From positions 49,021,002 through 49,085,001 of the forward strand of contig OY829542.1 in the NCBI GenBank assembly GCA_963691705.1: DNA of 64,000 nucleotides, read 5' to 3'. Position numbers and translations under genes: made by a program. Under the pieces are notes generated by a model that saw only the letters and a program-made list of their open reading frames with translations, had not been told where the DNA came from and did not search any database. Below, one piece after another: positions 1-10,617 of this stretch. The number at the start of each line of letters is the position of its first letter. The stretch's first letter is position 1. Source of the stretch: Viola odorata. Taxonomy: Eukaryota > Streptophyta > Magnoliopsida > Malpighiales > Violaceae.

Positions 1-1915
1 GAAAATGATGATGTGCAACTTTTGGGCCTAAGTAATTATAAATCACACATGATTGGAGATTAGTGACTAATTAAAACTTAGTTTTCAGACCTAAACATGG
101 ATCAAATGATTCATAAAAGCTGTCAAATTTTACTGTCATTAGGATTGGGTAAAGGTTAAGTATACATCGTTCACACTACATTTTGTCTGATCTTTTCTTA
201 CTACATCTTTTAATTGAAAACGATTGTAAATTAGATAAAAATCTAAAATAAATAATTTGAAGTGGGCAATAAAAGGTATGGTTCAAGTGTGGGAGTGGGC
301 CTGCCTTTCTATCTATTTCAAAGTTATGATTTCGGTTCTTTCAGTCCTCAGATATGAAGATGAGAAGTGGGCCTGGCTTCCCATTTTCAGATCTTTTTCC
401 ATGTCCGCCTCTCCTACCTATATAGTATATAGATAGAAAACAAAACTAAAATGATACCTATATTTAATACTTTTCTTTTCTTAAATTCTATACTTAAGCC
501 CAAAATGTAGTAGTAATTTTCTTAGTGTCAAGATATAAATAACAAAATTCACTAAAAACGATAAAAACCGTAAGGGTCATTATATAATTTTTTTATAATT
601 TAAAGGGTCAAGTATAATAAATTCTTGAAAAAAATGGAGTTTTTTTTGTTTGTTGATCTTGATCTAAAAAAGAAAAGATGATGGTATAATTTCATGTGGG
701 CCGAACCCCAAGAAAATGTTACAAGTTGAAGGCCAGGGCCTAGGAACATTTCAGACAATAAACTAAAAAGCCTTGCCAGCCTAACCAAAACCCCAAGCCG
801 GTAACTAAGTAAACTCAAGGAGCTAGCTAAATGGTATTTTTCTTATAAAATATGAAAGAAAGGTCGAGATACATTGCCATCTCCACTAAGAAACATCTAC
901 TCTCTCCAGATACAGTTTGTGGAACTTTTCTCACCGTTATTCATTCGTCGCCCTTTTCTTCCAACCAATCATTCACCCAACGACGAATCAACTAGTACAT
1001 ACAACTCCAATTCAACAGACGTTAGGAGAGGCCGGTATTATGCTGCCGGCGACGCCCCAAGAGGTGCAAATGGGCTAAAGGAATGAGCTGATTCTTATGT
1101 TTTGACTTTTGAAGACCATAAAGCAAAACACCTGGTAGTAGCATGCACTCCTCGACCTCGTTACAAAATTGGAAAAGAATAGATTTCTTTGTTCGGCCCA
1201 CTTCCATGTTTTCTCAAAATGGGTTAAACTCCAAACTTCAAATTACCAATTGATGCAAAGCCCGCCTTTGTTGTTTTGCTACCATCATGGGCTTAGGTCA
1301 GTCATGCTCTGGCTAGCCTTTTCCACGAAAAAAGAAACTTTTGATTGGGCCTCAGCCTACCATTTAACTTATAAAAAGTCCAAAGAAGTTTATATAAGTA
1401 TTTATATTTCAGGAAAATGACCCAAAAAAAAAAGGTGGGGTCGACTACTAATTGAGTCTATAAATGTGAAGTTTTTGTATAATTTTCTTGTAGATCGTAC
1501 CAATTATGTGGGTTGAAAGTAAATAATGAGTTTATAGAGAAGAACTACTTGCGGTGGATGGTTTCGATGGCTTATTAAAATCCATGTATATAAATGTAGG
1601 GTTTTTGTAGAATTTTAGTTGTGAATAATTGAATCGTACGATTTACACGAGCAGAAAATAGATAGTAAGTTGATATTCCAGAATTACTACTCGTGCTTTG
1701 AAGAATTGGTGGCCTCTGCTCTTATGGCTAGCACATGCCATCAAATGTTAGTGACAACACACCACAGAAACGAAATGGGCCATGATTGCCATTGATTTTT
1801 AGATGTATGACAGAGCACCTGAGCCACCAATTTGTGATTATTCCAAGTAAGCAAAACAAGTGGAGGTAGAGGAGCTTTGGTATTAGATTCTGGATGCCAC
1901 ATGGCAATCCAGCAA
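1..1915. other. Intergenic DNA upstream of LHCA2
   Basis: No coding region can be supported here. Open frames are short, lack family motifs and contain homopolymer runs. The stretch is AT-rich and has several scattered TGGGCC/TGGGCT words (near 294, 366, 695, 1286, 1347 and 1775) that resemble plant site II elements. A roughly 35-bp imperfect direct repeat built on TATAAATGTRRRGTTTTTGTA occurs near 1459 and 1590. It probably holds the distal LHCA2 promoter and spacer DNA; no transposon ends were recognised. Confidence 0.5.
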
Positions 1916-2000
1916 CCAATTAGATAATTTCTTCTCCTATCCTTCAAGATAAGCCCAATTCTTATGTCAACAACTCTGCACATCCACCTCCTTATACAAT
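1916..2000 (+). promoter_or_regulatory. Proximal LHCA2 promoter (CCAAT / GATA / TATA-like)
   Basis: CCAAT lies at 1916-1920, GATAA at 1923-1927, GATAAG (I-box) at 1948-1953 and a weak TATA-like TTATACAA at about 1993-2000, ahead of the ATG at 2081. The order CCAAT, GATA, TATA is the usual light-response layout of plant Lhc promoters. The words are seen; the function is inferred from the family. The transcription start is not known. Confidence 0.5.
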
Positions 2001-2080
2001 CCAAACACCATACACAATCCAAACACAACACAGACTCATTTGGGTCAAAAAAAAAAAAAAACCAAAAAAAAGGGAGAAAA

Positions 2081-3393
2081 ATGGCTTCTGTCTGTGCTTC
2101 CTCTGCCATTGCTGCTGCTGTTGCTCTCTCTTCTCCCAGGCAAGTCAATCAACACGATATTAGAATTCATTTACTAAGTTCCTTTATTATAGCAATGGAA
2201 AGATCTCGAGTTCGACTCCCTAACTTGTAATTCTTCTGAAGATTTATATAGTCACTCTAATGATCTAGATGAGTTTCTAACATTTTTTACAACTAAAACA
2301 AATACTGCAGCTCCCAAAAGAGTGGATCTTGTTTCTTAAGTGGCAAGAAATTGAGACTAAGAAGCTCCACATCAGCTACTGCTACAACAACTATTAGCAG
2401 ATCATCAGTTACTGTTTGTGCAGTTGCTGACCCTGATAGACCCCTCTGGTTCCCAGGCAGCACCCCTCCTGAATGGCTTGATGGCAGGTTTGTAATATCT
2501 ATTCAAAGACTTGTGCTTTTTATTTTCATTCTTATACGAGATATTCCACTCGAACTCGAGTCCCACTAGTACTTTGCCTGGCTAAAAATTCCGTGTTTGT
2601 TTTCTGCTTCAATCTTTCAATGCAGTCTTCCTGGTGACTTTGGTTTTGATCCCTTGGGTCTTGGTAAGTCAAATCATAAACCTTGATACAGAAAGTTAAA
2701 CCTTTTTTGCTTTTTTATATGAAAAATGCTGATATTGTTTTGTAATTGGTGGTTTTTATTAACTTCTAAACAGGATCTGATCCTGAAACCCTAAGATGGA
2801 ATGTGCAATCAGAGCTGGTGCACTGCAGATGGGCAATGTTGGGTGCTGCTGGTATTTTCATCCCAGAATTCTTGACCAAGATTGGCATCTTAAACACTCC
2901 ATCATGGTACACTGCTGGAGAACAAGAATACTTCACCGACACCACCACCCTATTTGTAGTCGAGCTTGTCTTGATCGGCTGGGCCGAGGGGAGGCGATGG
3001 GCAGACATTCTCAAGCCAGGAAGTGTAAACACTGACCCAATCTTCTCCAACAACAAGCTCACAGGCACCGATGTTGGGTACCCGGGTGGGCTATGGTTTG
3101 ACCCACTCGGTTGGGGCTCTGCCTCTCCTGAAAAGCTCAAGGAATTGAGAACAAAAGAGATCAAGAATGGGAGATTGGCTATGTTGGCTGTGATGGGTGC
3201 TTGGTTCCAACACATTTACACCGGCACTGGCCCTATCGACAACCTCTTTGCTCACCTTGCTGATCCTGGCCATGCCACCATTTTTGCTGTAAGTTTCCGA
3301 CATCACAGTTCAAGAATAGTTTCATGATAATTTTAAGGTTTATTGGCTAATTACGTTTGCAATGTTATATTTCAGGCTTTCACACCTAAGTGA
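2081..3393 (+). CDS. LHCA2: Photosystem I chlorophyll a/b-binding protein Lhca2, 5 exons
   Basis: Nuclear-encoded thylakoid antenna protein that binds chlorophyll a/b and carotenoids and passes energy to photosystem I as part of the LHCI belt. Exons: 2081-2139, 2311-2487, 2626-2663, 2774-3288, 3376-3393; joined they give 268 residues, normal for the family. Residues 1 to about 50 are rich in Ala, Ser and Thr, a chloroplast transit peptide. The N-terminal [13 protein letters not shown] motif follows. The first membrane helix carries [10 protein letters not shown] (E105, H108, R110) and the last [10 protein letters not shown] (E220, N223, R225), the chlorophyll ligands. His108 at the A5 site, rather than Asn, fits Lhca2 and argues against the red-form Lhca3/Lhca4. 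The C-terminus is HATIFAAFTPK, as in Lhca2. The start is the first ATG, after an A-rich leader. Intron 1 appears to be GC-AG; the rest are GT-AG. The paralog Lhca6 is less likely. Confidence 0.95.
2140..2310 (+). other. LHCA2: LHCA2 intron 1 with a non-canonical GC donor
   Basis: The donor reads CCCAG/GCAAGTC, a near-perfect GC-AG-class consensus, and the acceptor reads ACTGCAG/CT. Splicing there keeps the frame into the WFPGS region. The nearby GT (CAA/GTCAAT) puts exon 2 out of frame at the good acceptor; it works only with a purine-rich, poor acceptor ten bases downstream (CCAAAAG/AG). The GC-AG reading also gives SSPSS at the junction, as in other Lhca2 transit peptides. Confidence 0.75.
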
Positions 3394-4139
3394 GGAAAGG
3401 AAATGAGGATATGCTAATTAAGATGAAAGCATGAGGATGGGGAAGATGGAGATGGAAAGATTTAGTATCTGTCGAAAGAACACTTGTTTTCGTGTCCTGA
3501 TGTAGAAGTTGTAGTGCCTGTTTTATGGTGTTGTTACACAATTAGTGCTCATGCAATGTACAAATGATTAGTTTCAGCTCCCAAAATCTTAGTATCATGC
3601 TCCAATCTAAGGATGATAAAAAAATTCTAAACGAATTGTGTAACCAAACAACATGAACATAATCAAGTCAGATCTTTAACTAAATTTTAAGATTCTTCAA
3701 GATTGTAAAGGAAACTAATCTTTTCGAAACATTAAGAAAGCATTTCCTTGTAATTTCCTTGTTCTTTTTTCTGCTGATGAGCTTTAGAATACATTAGCAA
3801 ACAAAAAGAAGCATACCAGAGGACAATGTGCCAAACTAGGGAATCCCAGCATCAAAAGCTCCAACCAAAGACAACAAAAAAGACCAACAGGACCAAAAAA
3901 CAGTCTGCCCTATAAACCACAAAATGCAAAAAGCTCCCTTCTCCTCTAGCAACTTCTCCTCGGTCCGTTTTACTGTCTTCTATTCTGGCGATTCTGTGAA
4001 GCATAAGCTTCAAGAAACCACCTCAAAGAGTTTACAAAACTCAGTTCACCTGCACTAACTACACCTTCTTTACTAACTGTACTCAGCAACTTCGGTTGGC
4101 TAATATAGTAAGGTTCTTTTACCTACAGTCTTGCTCTTA
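3394..4139. other. Convergent 3' flanks of LHCA2 and the DnaJ gene
   Basis: The LHCA2 3' UTR probably runs to about 3570-3600; AT-rich polyadenylation-like words are present but no single canonical site stands out. The remainder, to the DnaJ stop, is presumed 3' UTR and spacer. No other gene is visible. Confidence 0.5.
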
Positions 4140-5294
4140 TCAATTACTCTTGGCCGCTTTTTCTTTCTTTGTCGAACTAATGCTCTTGGCGTTTCTGTTT
4201 GGACCAATGTCTTCCATACCCCTCCTTCTCTTCGGAGTGTTATAGAACCCACTAGAAGGTAGTCCAAGAACAACTTCTTTTGGCTCAAAGACAACCTTCC
4301 CTTTACCAGCACCTTGATATGACTTCTTCAGCTGCTGGGGAGGTTTCCGTGATATAGTGCCATTTGAAGGTGGGTGTACTATTTCAACAACTATAAATGG
4401 CTCCTTACAATTAGGACAGAGGAGCTTATGATTAAGATAAAATCTCAAATACTGGTATGGGCTCTTGCATTGAGTACACTCAGTCCAGATTTTACCATGC
4501 TCTGACTTAAGAGATGAAGTAGGATTTGCAGAATAACCTGCTTTTCGAGTACTTTCATTTGTGTCCACACTTGATTTGCTGAAATTGCAAAATTTGCTGG
4601 AAGCTGGAAAGGTAGATGCACCCCCAGTATAGACCTCTGGCTTATAAGACGAAGCAGGAGATCCAGAATGGCCAACTTTTGAAGTCCTTCGACGAGTCTT
4701 CACACTCGGTTTGCTAAAGTTGCAAAACTCGTTGGAAGCTGCTGTGGTAGATGCAGCCCAAGTGTAGGCCTCTGGATTATGACACGAAGCAGGAGGTCTA
4801 AAATGAGCAGTTGATTTGCTGAAATTACAAAATCCGTTGGAACCTTGTGTAGTAGATGCAACCCCATTAGGCTGAAACGAAACCTTCTGATACAAGTGAA
4901 CACTCCTCCTTTGGTCATATGCCACTCTCTTTGCCTTATCAGACAACAAACCCCAGGCCTCAGAGATAAGCTTAAACGCACCATCAGCTCCAACAAAGTC
5001 ATTTTTATCAGGGTGAAGCATCAAAGCCAACTTCCTGTAATGCTTCCTCACAGTATCGTCATCAGCAAGTGGATTCACACCAAGTATTCCGTACCAATCT
5101 GATTCCCCATTTACTTTGTTCTCCGCAGAAGCATACACATCAAGAGCAGCAATCATTTGAGGAATGCCCTTCATCTCAGGATACATTTGCTGGGCTTTCA
5201 GAGCAAACTTCTTTGCCCCCAACATGTCCTTTGCAGCAAACTTTATCTCCGCAATCTCTTTCGCCCGAGTAGCCTCCTCTTTATTACACTCCAT
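4140..5294 (-). CDS. DnaJ (Hsp40) domain protein with zinc ribbon, 384 aa
   Basis: Predicted J-domain co-chaperone that would stimulate Hsp70 ATPase activity; the client is unknown. The N-terminus MECNKEEATRAKEIAE is typical of a plant-specific DnaJ family, which supports this start. The J domain spans about residues 66-130 with the HPD tripeptide at 94-96. Residues about 146-268 are three degenerate copies of a roughly 40-residue unit centred on GFCNFSKSSV. A C4 zinc ribbon follows (C273, C276, C293, C296, with IWTEC and CPNC). The C-terminus is basic (PKRRRG near 354, KKEKAAK near 376), possibly a nuclear signal. Many family members end in a large DUF3444 domain that is absent here, so this is a short form. 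A leader exon and promoter lie at higher coordinates. A decayed paralog lies at 59224-60591. Confidence 0.88.
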   Translation of the reverse strand: MECNKEEATRAKEIAEIKFAAKDMLGAKKFALKAQQMYPEMKGIPQMIAALDVYASAENKVNGESDWYGILGVNPLADDDTVRKHYRKLALMLHPDKNDFVGADGAFKLISEAWGLLSDKAKRVAYDQRRSVHLYQKVSFQPNGVASTTQGSNGFCNFSKSTAHFRPPASCHNPEAYTWAASTTAASNEFCNFSKPSVKTRRRTSKVGHSGSPASSYKPEVYTGGASTFPASSKFCNFSKSSVDTNESTRKAGYSANPTSSLKSEHGKIWTECTQCKSPYQYLRFYLNHKLLCPNCKEPFIVVEIVHPPSNGTISRKPPQQLKKSYQGAGKGKVVFEPKEVVLGLPSSGFYNTPKRRRGMEDIGPNRNAKSISSTKKEKAAKSN

Positions 5295-5673
5295 TTCTAC
5301 TGTCTACCCTACTTCTTTTTTGCAACAATCTTTCCTTCAATGTGTTATCTAAAGTTACTACCACAAGCTTCAACTAACTCAACCACACACTACAACTCAG
5401 AGCACAAAAAGTTCACGTCTTTATTACTTCAGTGCACAAAAAGAGCTGCCTACCCCAAGTACAAACCCCAACTACACAAAAGGCACAAACTTTAGCATAA
5501 ATCTGTCCAAGCACAACACACTTTCAAAAACAAAAACACTAAAAAGAACATCATAATAACATAAAATCTGAAAACAAAAACACAACCCCCAAAATTGGAA
5601 AAGGTGAAACCCTAACTGGCAAGTGACGTGAAAATTGGAAAAACATGAGTGAGTGAGTACAAGCAGTATTTAC

Positions 5674-5727
5674 CTCAAAATAGGGAAGGAGTGCACCGTG
5701 TTGATGGATTTGAACCGGAGGCGCCAT
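5674..5727 (-). other. DnaJ leader exon with conserved upstream ATG (possible uORF)
   Basis: On the minus strand an ATG at 5727 opens 18 codons (MAPPVQIHQHGALLPYFE) that run straight into a splice donor, GAG/GTAAAT, with the GT at 5672-5673. The same exon, with only a few changes, exists at 61010-61063 in the paralog. The likely acceptor is about 5 nt ahead of the main ATG and would put a TAG directly after the 18 codons, making a short uORF. I infer a 5' UTR intron of about 370 bp; no transcript evidence is available. Confidence 0.5.
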
Positions 5728-5994
5728 GGAAAGTAGTATCTCCCTCGATCACAAGTTTTTGTTTCATTTAAATAATACTAACTAGTAACTGGTACTATTC
5801 TGCTGTTTGCGACCCTCTCTATTCTCGGGCAAATCTTAAAAAGAATCCTCGGAGAACTGGACATTACAGGGAAAACTACCAGATGTTTTGTTTGAATGAT
5901 GCAAGGACAAGGTAGAAAAGAGAAGGTCGAGTTTACCACTAAACACTTTTTCCTTTTTATAAAAAAAATAAGGATTTACTCTGACTTCCACTTC
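5728..5994 (-). promoter_or_regulatory. Promoter-proximal flank of the DnaJ gene
   Basis: About 200 bp at 5820-5990 are visibly similar to 61150-61300 upstream of the DnaJ pseudogene (for example the shared words around CTGGACATT and GAAAACTAC). This marks the duplicated promoter. No clear TATA box was recognised. Confidence 0.45.
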
Positions 5995-6210
5995 CTTCTA
6001 CAGGATCTAGAATAATGATTTAATCTCGTGAATCGTAAAATAAATATATAATAATTATAAATAAAAAAATAAGATTTCTAGGGTTATAGTTCTATAGTAA
6101 GAGAGGTGTCTTTAGTGTTGACAAAGATCAAAATAAAAATAAATATTTTTTAGTATTAAGGAAACGTTTGAAGTTTGTATCATATTTAAGCTTAAAATAG
6201 TTATTTAATC
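5995..6210. repeat. Local AT-rich repeat unit R, copy a (cut by element F)
   Basis: This is a degenerate copy of a roughly 170-200 bp unit whose landmarks are TTTAATCTCGTGAATC, GGGTTATAGTTCTATA and GTGTTTAGTGCTGACRAAGA. Other copies lie at 28276-28838, 56047-56212 and, weakly, 62190-62320. Copies straddle the insertion points of elements F and E, so they represent the pre-insertion host sequence. Confidence 0.55.
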
Positions 6211-6761
6211 TTCTATAAAATGACTCTTGTGATTATACGACCGTTTCTCTCTTAAGAACGCAATTTCAAATGATTAGTGATCTTAGTAAAGAGAACGATT
6301 TTATATAAGAATGAATAGTCATACTTCTCGTAAAAAGAGCAATCATACGTATAATGTAGACGTTGCAAGCTCTGTTGACTCATGATAGACGAACGACTCA
6401 CTCTTTTGTTAAGGAAGGTATTTCCGCTATTTCAGGAAAATACATATGTGGTAATTATATTCCTATTGATATATGATCTATTATACTCATACTCTTATTC
6501 GACTTCTATATTATGGCAAAAAACATCCTTCCATAATTAAAGGACTTGATTTCTACTATAAATACGACCTATATATGCCTAAGGTACGCAAACAATACAA
6601 AACCCTAGCCACTATTATACACATATTTTTTCTCAACTAACTTGATCGTCGAAGCATTTACGCCGGGGACAACCCTCGACGCTTTGCAGGTACACCGGTG
6701 GTCAAGATCAGCCCTACAATAATTCATCGTGCTCAAACTTCTAGGTACACAAAGTTATTAT
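6211..6761 (+). repeat. Element F 5' LTR
   Basis: Aligns by eye along its length with 27753-28275. A promoter-like TATAAATA occurs at 6557-6564. The sequence just after the LTR (TTTGGTGTTGTCATTGAGA) is in the primer-binding-site position but the tRNA was not identified. Start and end are approximate. Confidence 0.7.
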
Positions 6762-7252
6762 TTGGTGTTGTCATTGAGAGCGATTAAGAGAAAATAGTGA
6801 GAACCTATTCCTGGATAATTCTTATCCCTTGTTAACTCTAGCAAGATGAGTACCGATCCTCCTCTACCCCCTCAACGAAACAACAATCATCAACCCACAA
6901 GCCAACCAACAACCTCCCAACACTACCCATCCTTTGTCAAACCTTACCCCAACCGTTGACCCGATGATCACCATGGATCATTCTCAACCTATTGGAGCCA
7001 ACGTCACAAGAGCATTGTAGTTCAACAGAACCATCCCCTCTACCCCCATTGAATAAGTTATCAACAACGGACATACCCCACTACCCTCTCCCCCTCCACT
7101 TCATCCCGAAATACATGCATCGATCGTGCAATAATTACATGCATTCATGAATACCGTAACCATATGATCACAACTAAGCAAACCTCAACCACTAATATTG
7201 TTCCCATCAACCTTCCTCACATCACACCTCATGGAATCGACGCTTCAATCAC

Positions 7253-8230
7253 ATGAGCAATGGCAACCGTTCAGACCCAGGAGATTTGAGGAATGACTTT
7301 AACAGAAGAAGAGGCTTAAGAATTGTCCTAGACATGGATGATTTGGAGGAAGTCAGCAGTTCTCACCGTTGTGGGCCATCCAATTGCCATTACCCTTACA
7401 ACAATGACAAAAATGACATAGCCAACATGCCATCGTTCACCATCCTAGAAGTCGTTCATGTCCCGCCCACTCACGATTATGATTCAATGCCTTCTCCTAT
7501 TCATAATCCAACCCCCCCGAGAGTCGATCTTCCACTAGTGAATAATCTCACTCCTCCCATCTATACCATAGTCGCTCCCGTTCCTATAGCGCAACCATTT
7601 CCACCTATACCTACCCGTATGGATAATTACGGCTCACTACCTATCAAGGGCAGACTGCGAGAACCATTGGCTCTAACCGTTCTAGCCTTTCAACCTCCCT
7701 ATACCATCAAGCTACCCAACGACACATACAATGACAACGCTGACCTAGATGATCACATACACAAGGTGCGAGATTACCCGCGTTATCAGTGCAGACGGGA
7801 TGAAGCCCTTTGCTAACTATTCCCCTTAACTCTGATCGGTCCAGCAAGAAAATGGTATTACGAAGAGCTAGCTGATGAATGTATAACAAACTTTGAAGAA
7901 TTATGCAATGTTTTCTGTTCACGCCTTGTCACCTCCGTTCCCATTGCCAAAAAAATTCTCTCTGTTCGCCATGGCCAGAATACCAAACGAGTCATTGAGA
8001 TAATATGTTGACCGTTTCAATGCCGATGTCTTCGCAATTCATAATTTCAACCTAGAAACGGCTATTGAAGCCATGAATCAAAATTGTGACCATGAGAGGC
8101 TAATCTACTCCTTTGCAGGGAAACCTACTACCACCATGGGAGAATTTCATCTGAGGCTGAACAAATACATCACCATGGAAGATGAAAAGGACAAGCTTTG
8201 TGGCCCCAAACCTGTTAAACAACAATAACG
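7253..8230 (+). pseudogene. Element F gag remnant
   Basis: The first open part (7253-7816) is Pro-rich and ends at a stop. The frame that follows encodes a retrotransposon gag core with ARKWYYEELADE and FEELCNVFCSRL, then a stop in the region that normally carries the ESLREYxxRFN motif. Gag forms the virus-like particle in which reverse transcription occurs. At least one frameshift and one nonsense change prevent a full protein. Placement in the Tat lineage rests on these motifs and on the downstream pol type. Confidence 0.7.
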
Positions 8231-8329
8231 GACGTTCGGGAAAGAGAAGTCAGCAACAATTGAGAAAGAAGTTGACAAACAACTTAGTTTTAGTTTCATT
8301 AGAGAGGTCAAGTACTCAACCTAGCTAGC

Positions 8330-9078
8330 CAACCCCGTTCTCGTACCCAAGTTGAAAGATGACTGGCGCATGTGCATTGATTTCACTAACCTGAATGATG
8401 CTTGCCTGAAGGACAATTAGCCCCTTTCACGCATTGATTAGTTGGTGGATTCTACCACTGGTTTCACATACCTCAGTTCTCTAGATGCCAATTTTGGCTA
8501 CCGCCAAATCCCCATGGTAGAAGAATACAAAGAAAAAATGGCCTTTAGCATCCCTATGGGGATATATTACTACACTGGAATGACATTTGGCCTCAAGAAC
8601 GCAGCGACTACGTATCAACGATTAATGAATATGATGTTCAAAGAAATGATTGGGCAGAACGTTGAAGTCTATGTTGACGATATTCTCGTAAAGAGTTGTT
8701 CCTTCGAACAACATCTACTAGACTTAGCAGAAGTCTTCGTAGTTATGAGACGATATCAGATAAAGCTCAACCCTAAGAAGTGTTCGTTCACCTTTCAAAA
8801 TGGAAAATTTCTTAAATACATCGTGAGCAGCAAGGGAACAGAGCCCAACCCAGCCAAGATTCTTATAATCCACAACATGCGCTCCCCACAAAGGAAGAAA
8901 GAAATTCAACAACTCACAGGCAGAACGATTGCCTTAAACCGTTTCATATCCAAATTTGGAGAAAAGTGTCTACCATTCTTCAAAGTCACCAGGAAGAAGG
9001 CACCGTTTGGATGGACAAAGGATTACCAACAGTCATTCGAGCAATTGAAAGACTACCTGTAGTCCAAACCCCTCCTAG
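8330..9078 (+). pseudogene. Element F reverse transcriptase, split by element A
   Basis: RT of a Ty3-gypsy pol: VLVPKLKDDWRMCIDFTNLN (finger region), stops near 8418-8442, then an open stretch 8442-9062 with GFKNAxxTYQR-like residues and the catalytic YVDDILVKS box (near 8670). The connection domain is cut at 9078-9083, where element A enters; coding similarity resumes at 21549. The stop at about 9060 predates or postdates that insertion and also breaks the frame. Confidence 0.8.
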
Positions 9079-9083
9079 CCAGC

Positions 9084-10602
9084 TGATCGAGTGTCGAACA
9101 CGTCAAATATAAGTGTATATTAGATATAGAAACGGGGGTAGAAATACAACTTATCACTATCTACAAAGACTTGTAGATTGCGGTAAGAGGATCGGTCCAC
9201 AGAGACCTCTAGGGAAATGTAGTTCCTGGTTGACTTCCTCGTCACTGGTTTTGGTTGGGTGAATCTGAAATTAAAGACGAAAACAAAGGAAATAAAACAG
9301 TTCAAAGTAGTCTTGGTCAAAGGCTTGGCCAAGACAGGGGTCAAGATTATAAGATATCAAATAAAAGAGAATCCTTGGTAAGGGCGATGTGAGAGCTTTT
9401 GTCCTTATGATTCGATCATTGATTCAGGGGTATTTGTCTCTAAATTCATAGTACTGCTATAGAGTAGAGGTGCTCCTATTCACTCCTGCTTCCCTCCTCT
9501 TCAAATCATCTGGCGGGTGCTCCCTTTCCTGATGATCCTAGCCAAGGGACACCTTGCTAGTTAAAGGGTTTATCCGTTTGACTGATGTCTTGAGTGGTTG
9601 TTCGCTTCATCAATAGCATAGGGGAAGACAATACCTAGTCAAGTTGTTTCCCTATGGAAACCCTAGGTTGTCAATCTGGTCTTGGTCTAGATCGTTTATT
9701 CCTTCTAGTCTGGCGCGAGACTAGTTACCTACTTGGCCTAGCCGACGGGTGCTCCCTTTCCTTCTAGGCTGGTTACAACTCTTCTCTACTAGGGTACAAG
9801 AATGATCAGGTCTTGTCTCTAGTGAGTTAGCGGTTTAATAAACTCAAGGAATAAACGAATACGAATTATAGAGACTTTTAAGTGCAGTTTGATCTCACGA
9901 ATATAAATAAGGACGTAGCTCCTCAACCCTTACCAATAATAGATGTTTAGCTAGACGTACCCATAGATGGAAGAATAAAACATTTAATTGCATAAAAGAA
10001 TAAATCCGAGAATTCCACAATAGGAAAATTCCGGAGCAGAAAAGTAGTTCAATGTCGAAAAATGGGAAAAGAAGAGAGTGTGTAGAGAGGCAAGACAAAA
10101 TCCGGCTAAATACTAGCTAAATCCCCTTGTCCTTCTCCAACTCTAACTCTTCTAACAAATCTAAAAAGATAAAGATAGTAATGTTTTCTATTCGGGAAAT
10201 TAAATCGCAACAAAGAGGGAGATCCTAAATAGGATTCTACATAAGATTGTCTTCAGATCCCTCTAGAGTTGCTGGATGGCTACGACTTGTCAGCTCGCAA
10301 GTCCCAGGTGAAACGTGGCCCAAAAGCTTGCTGATGCTGTCGCGCGAGATGACTTGTCGCGATATGAGTCTTGGCCAAGCTTGCGGCCAAGACGAACTGG
10401 TACTCGTTCCTTCCTGCGCGAATGGGTCTTGGCCAAGATCTAGGCCAAGACGATCTGGTAATCAACTCCATCGTTCCACCAAAATGCTCCGCTCCAGAAC
10501 CAGAACTGCCAAAGTATGAGGAAAAAAAGGGAAATCAATAGATTTACTACCCAAACAACATGCAAATGGACAGTAAAAACATGATTAAATGCAATGCAAT
10601 CA
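9084..10602 (-). repeat. Element A 3' LTR (left)
   Basis: 1519 bp, TGATCGAG ... GCAATCA, matched base for base in length by 20030-21548. It contains several copies of the palindromic TTGGCCAA-type motif (near 9310, 10370 and 10429-10455). Confidence 0.93.
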
Positions 10603-10617
10603 AATTCCCCACACTTG
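10603..10617 (-). promoter_or_regulatory. Element A polypurine tract
   Basis: Read on the minus strand, AAGTGTGGGGAATT immediately precedes the TG of the 3' LTR. This is the position and composition of the plus-strand primer in LTR retrotransposons. Confidence 0.8.

Noticed and set aside
874..1420. Small open frames upstream of LHCA2
   Set aside because: No start context, splice structure or family similarity recognisable; composition is that of intergenic DNA.
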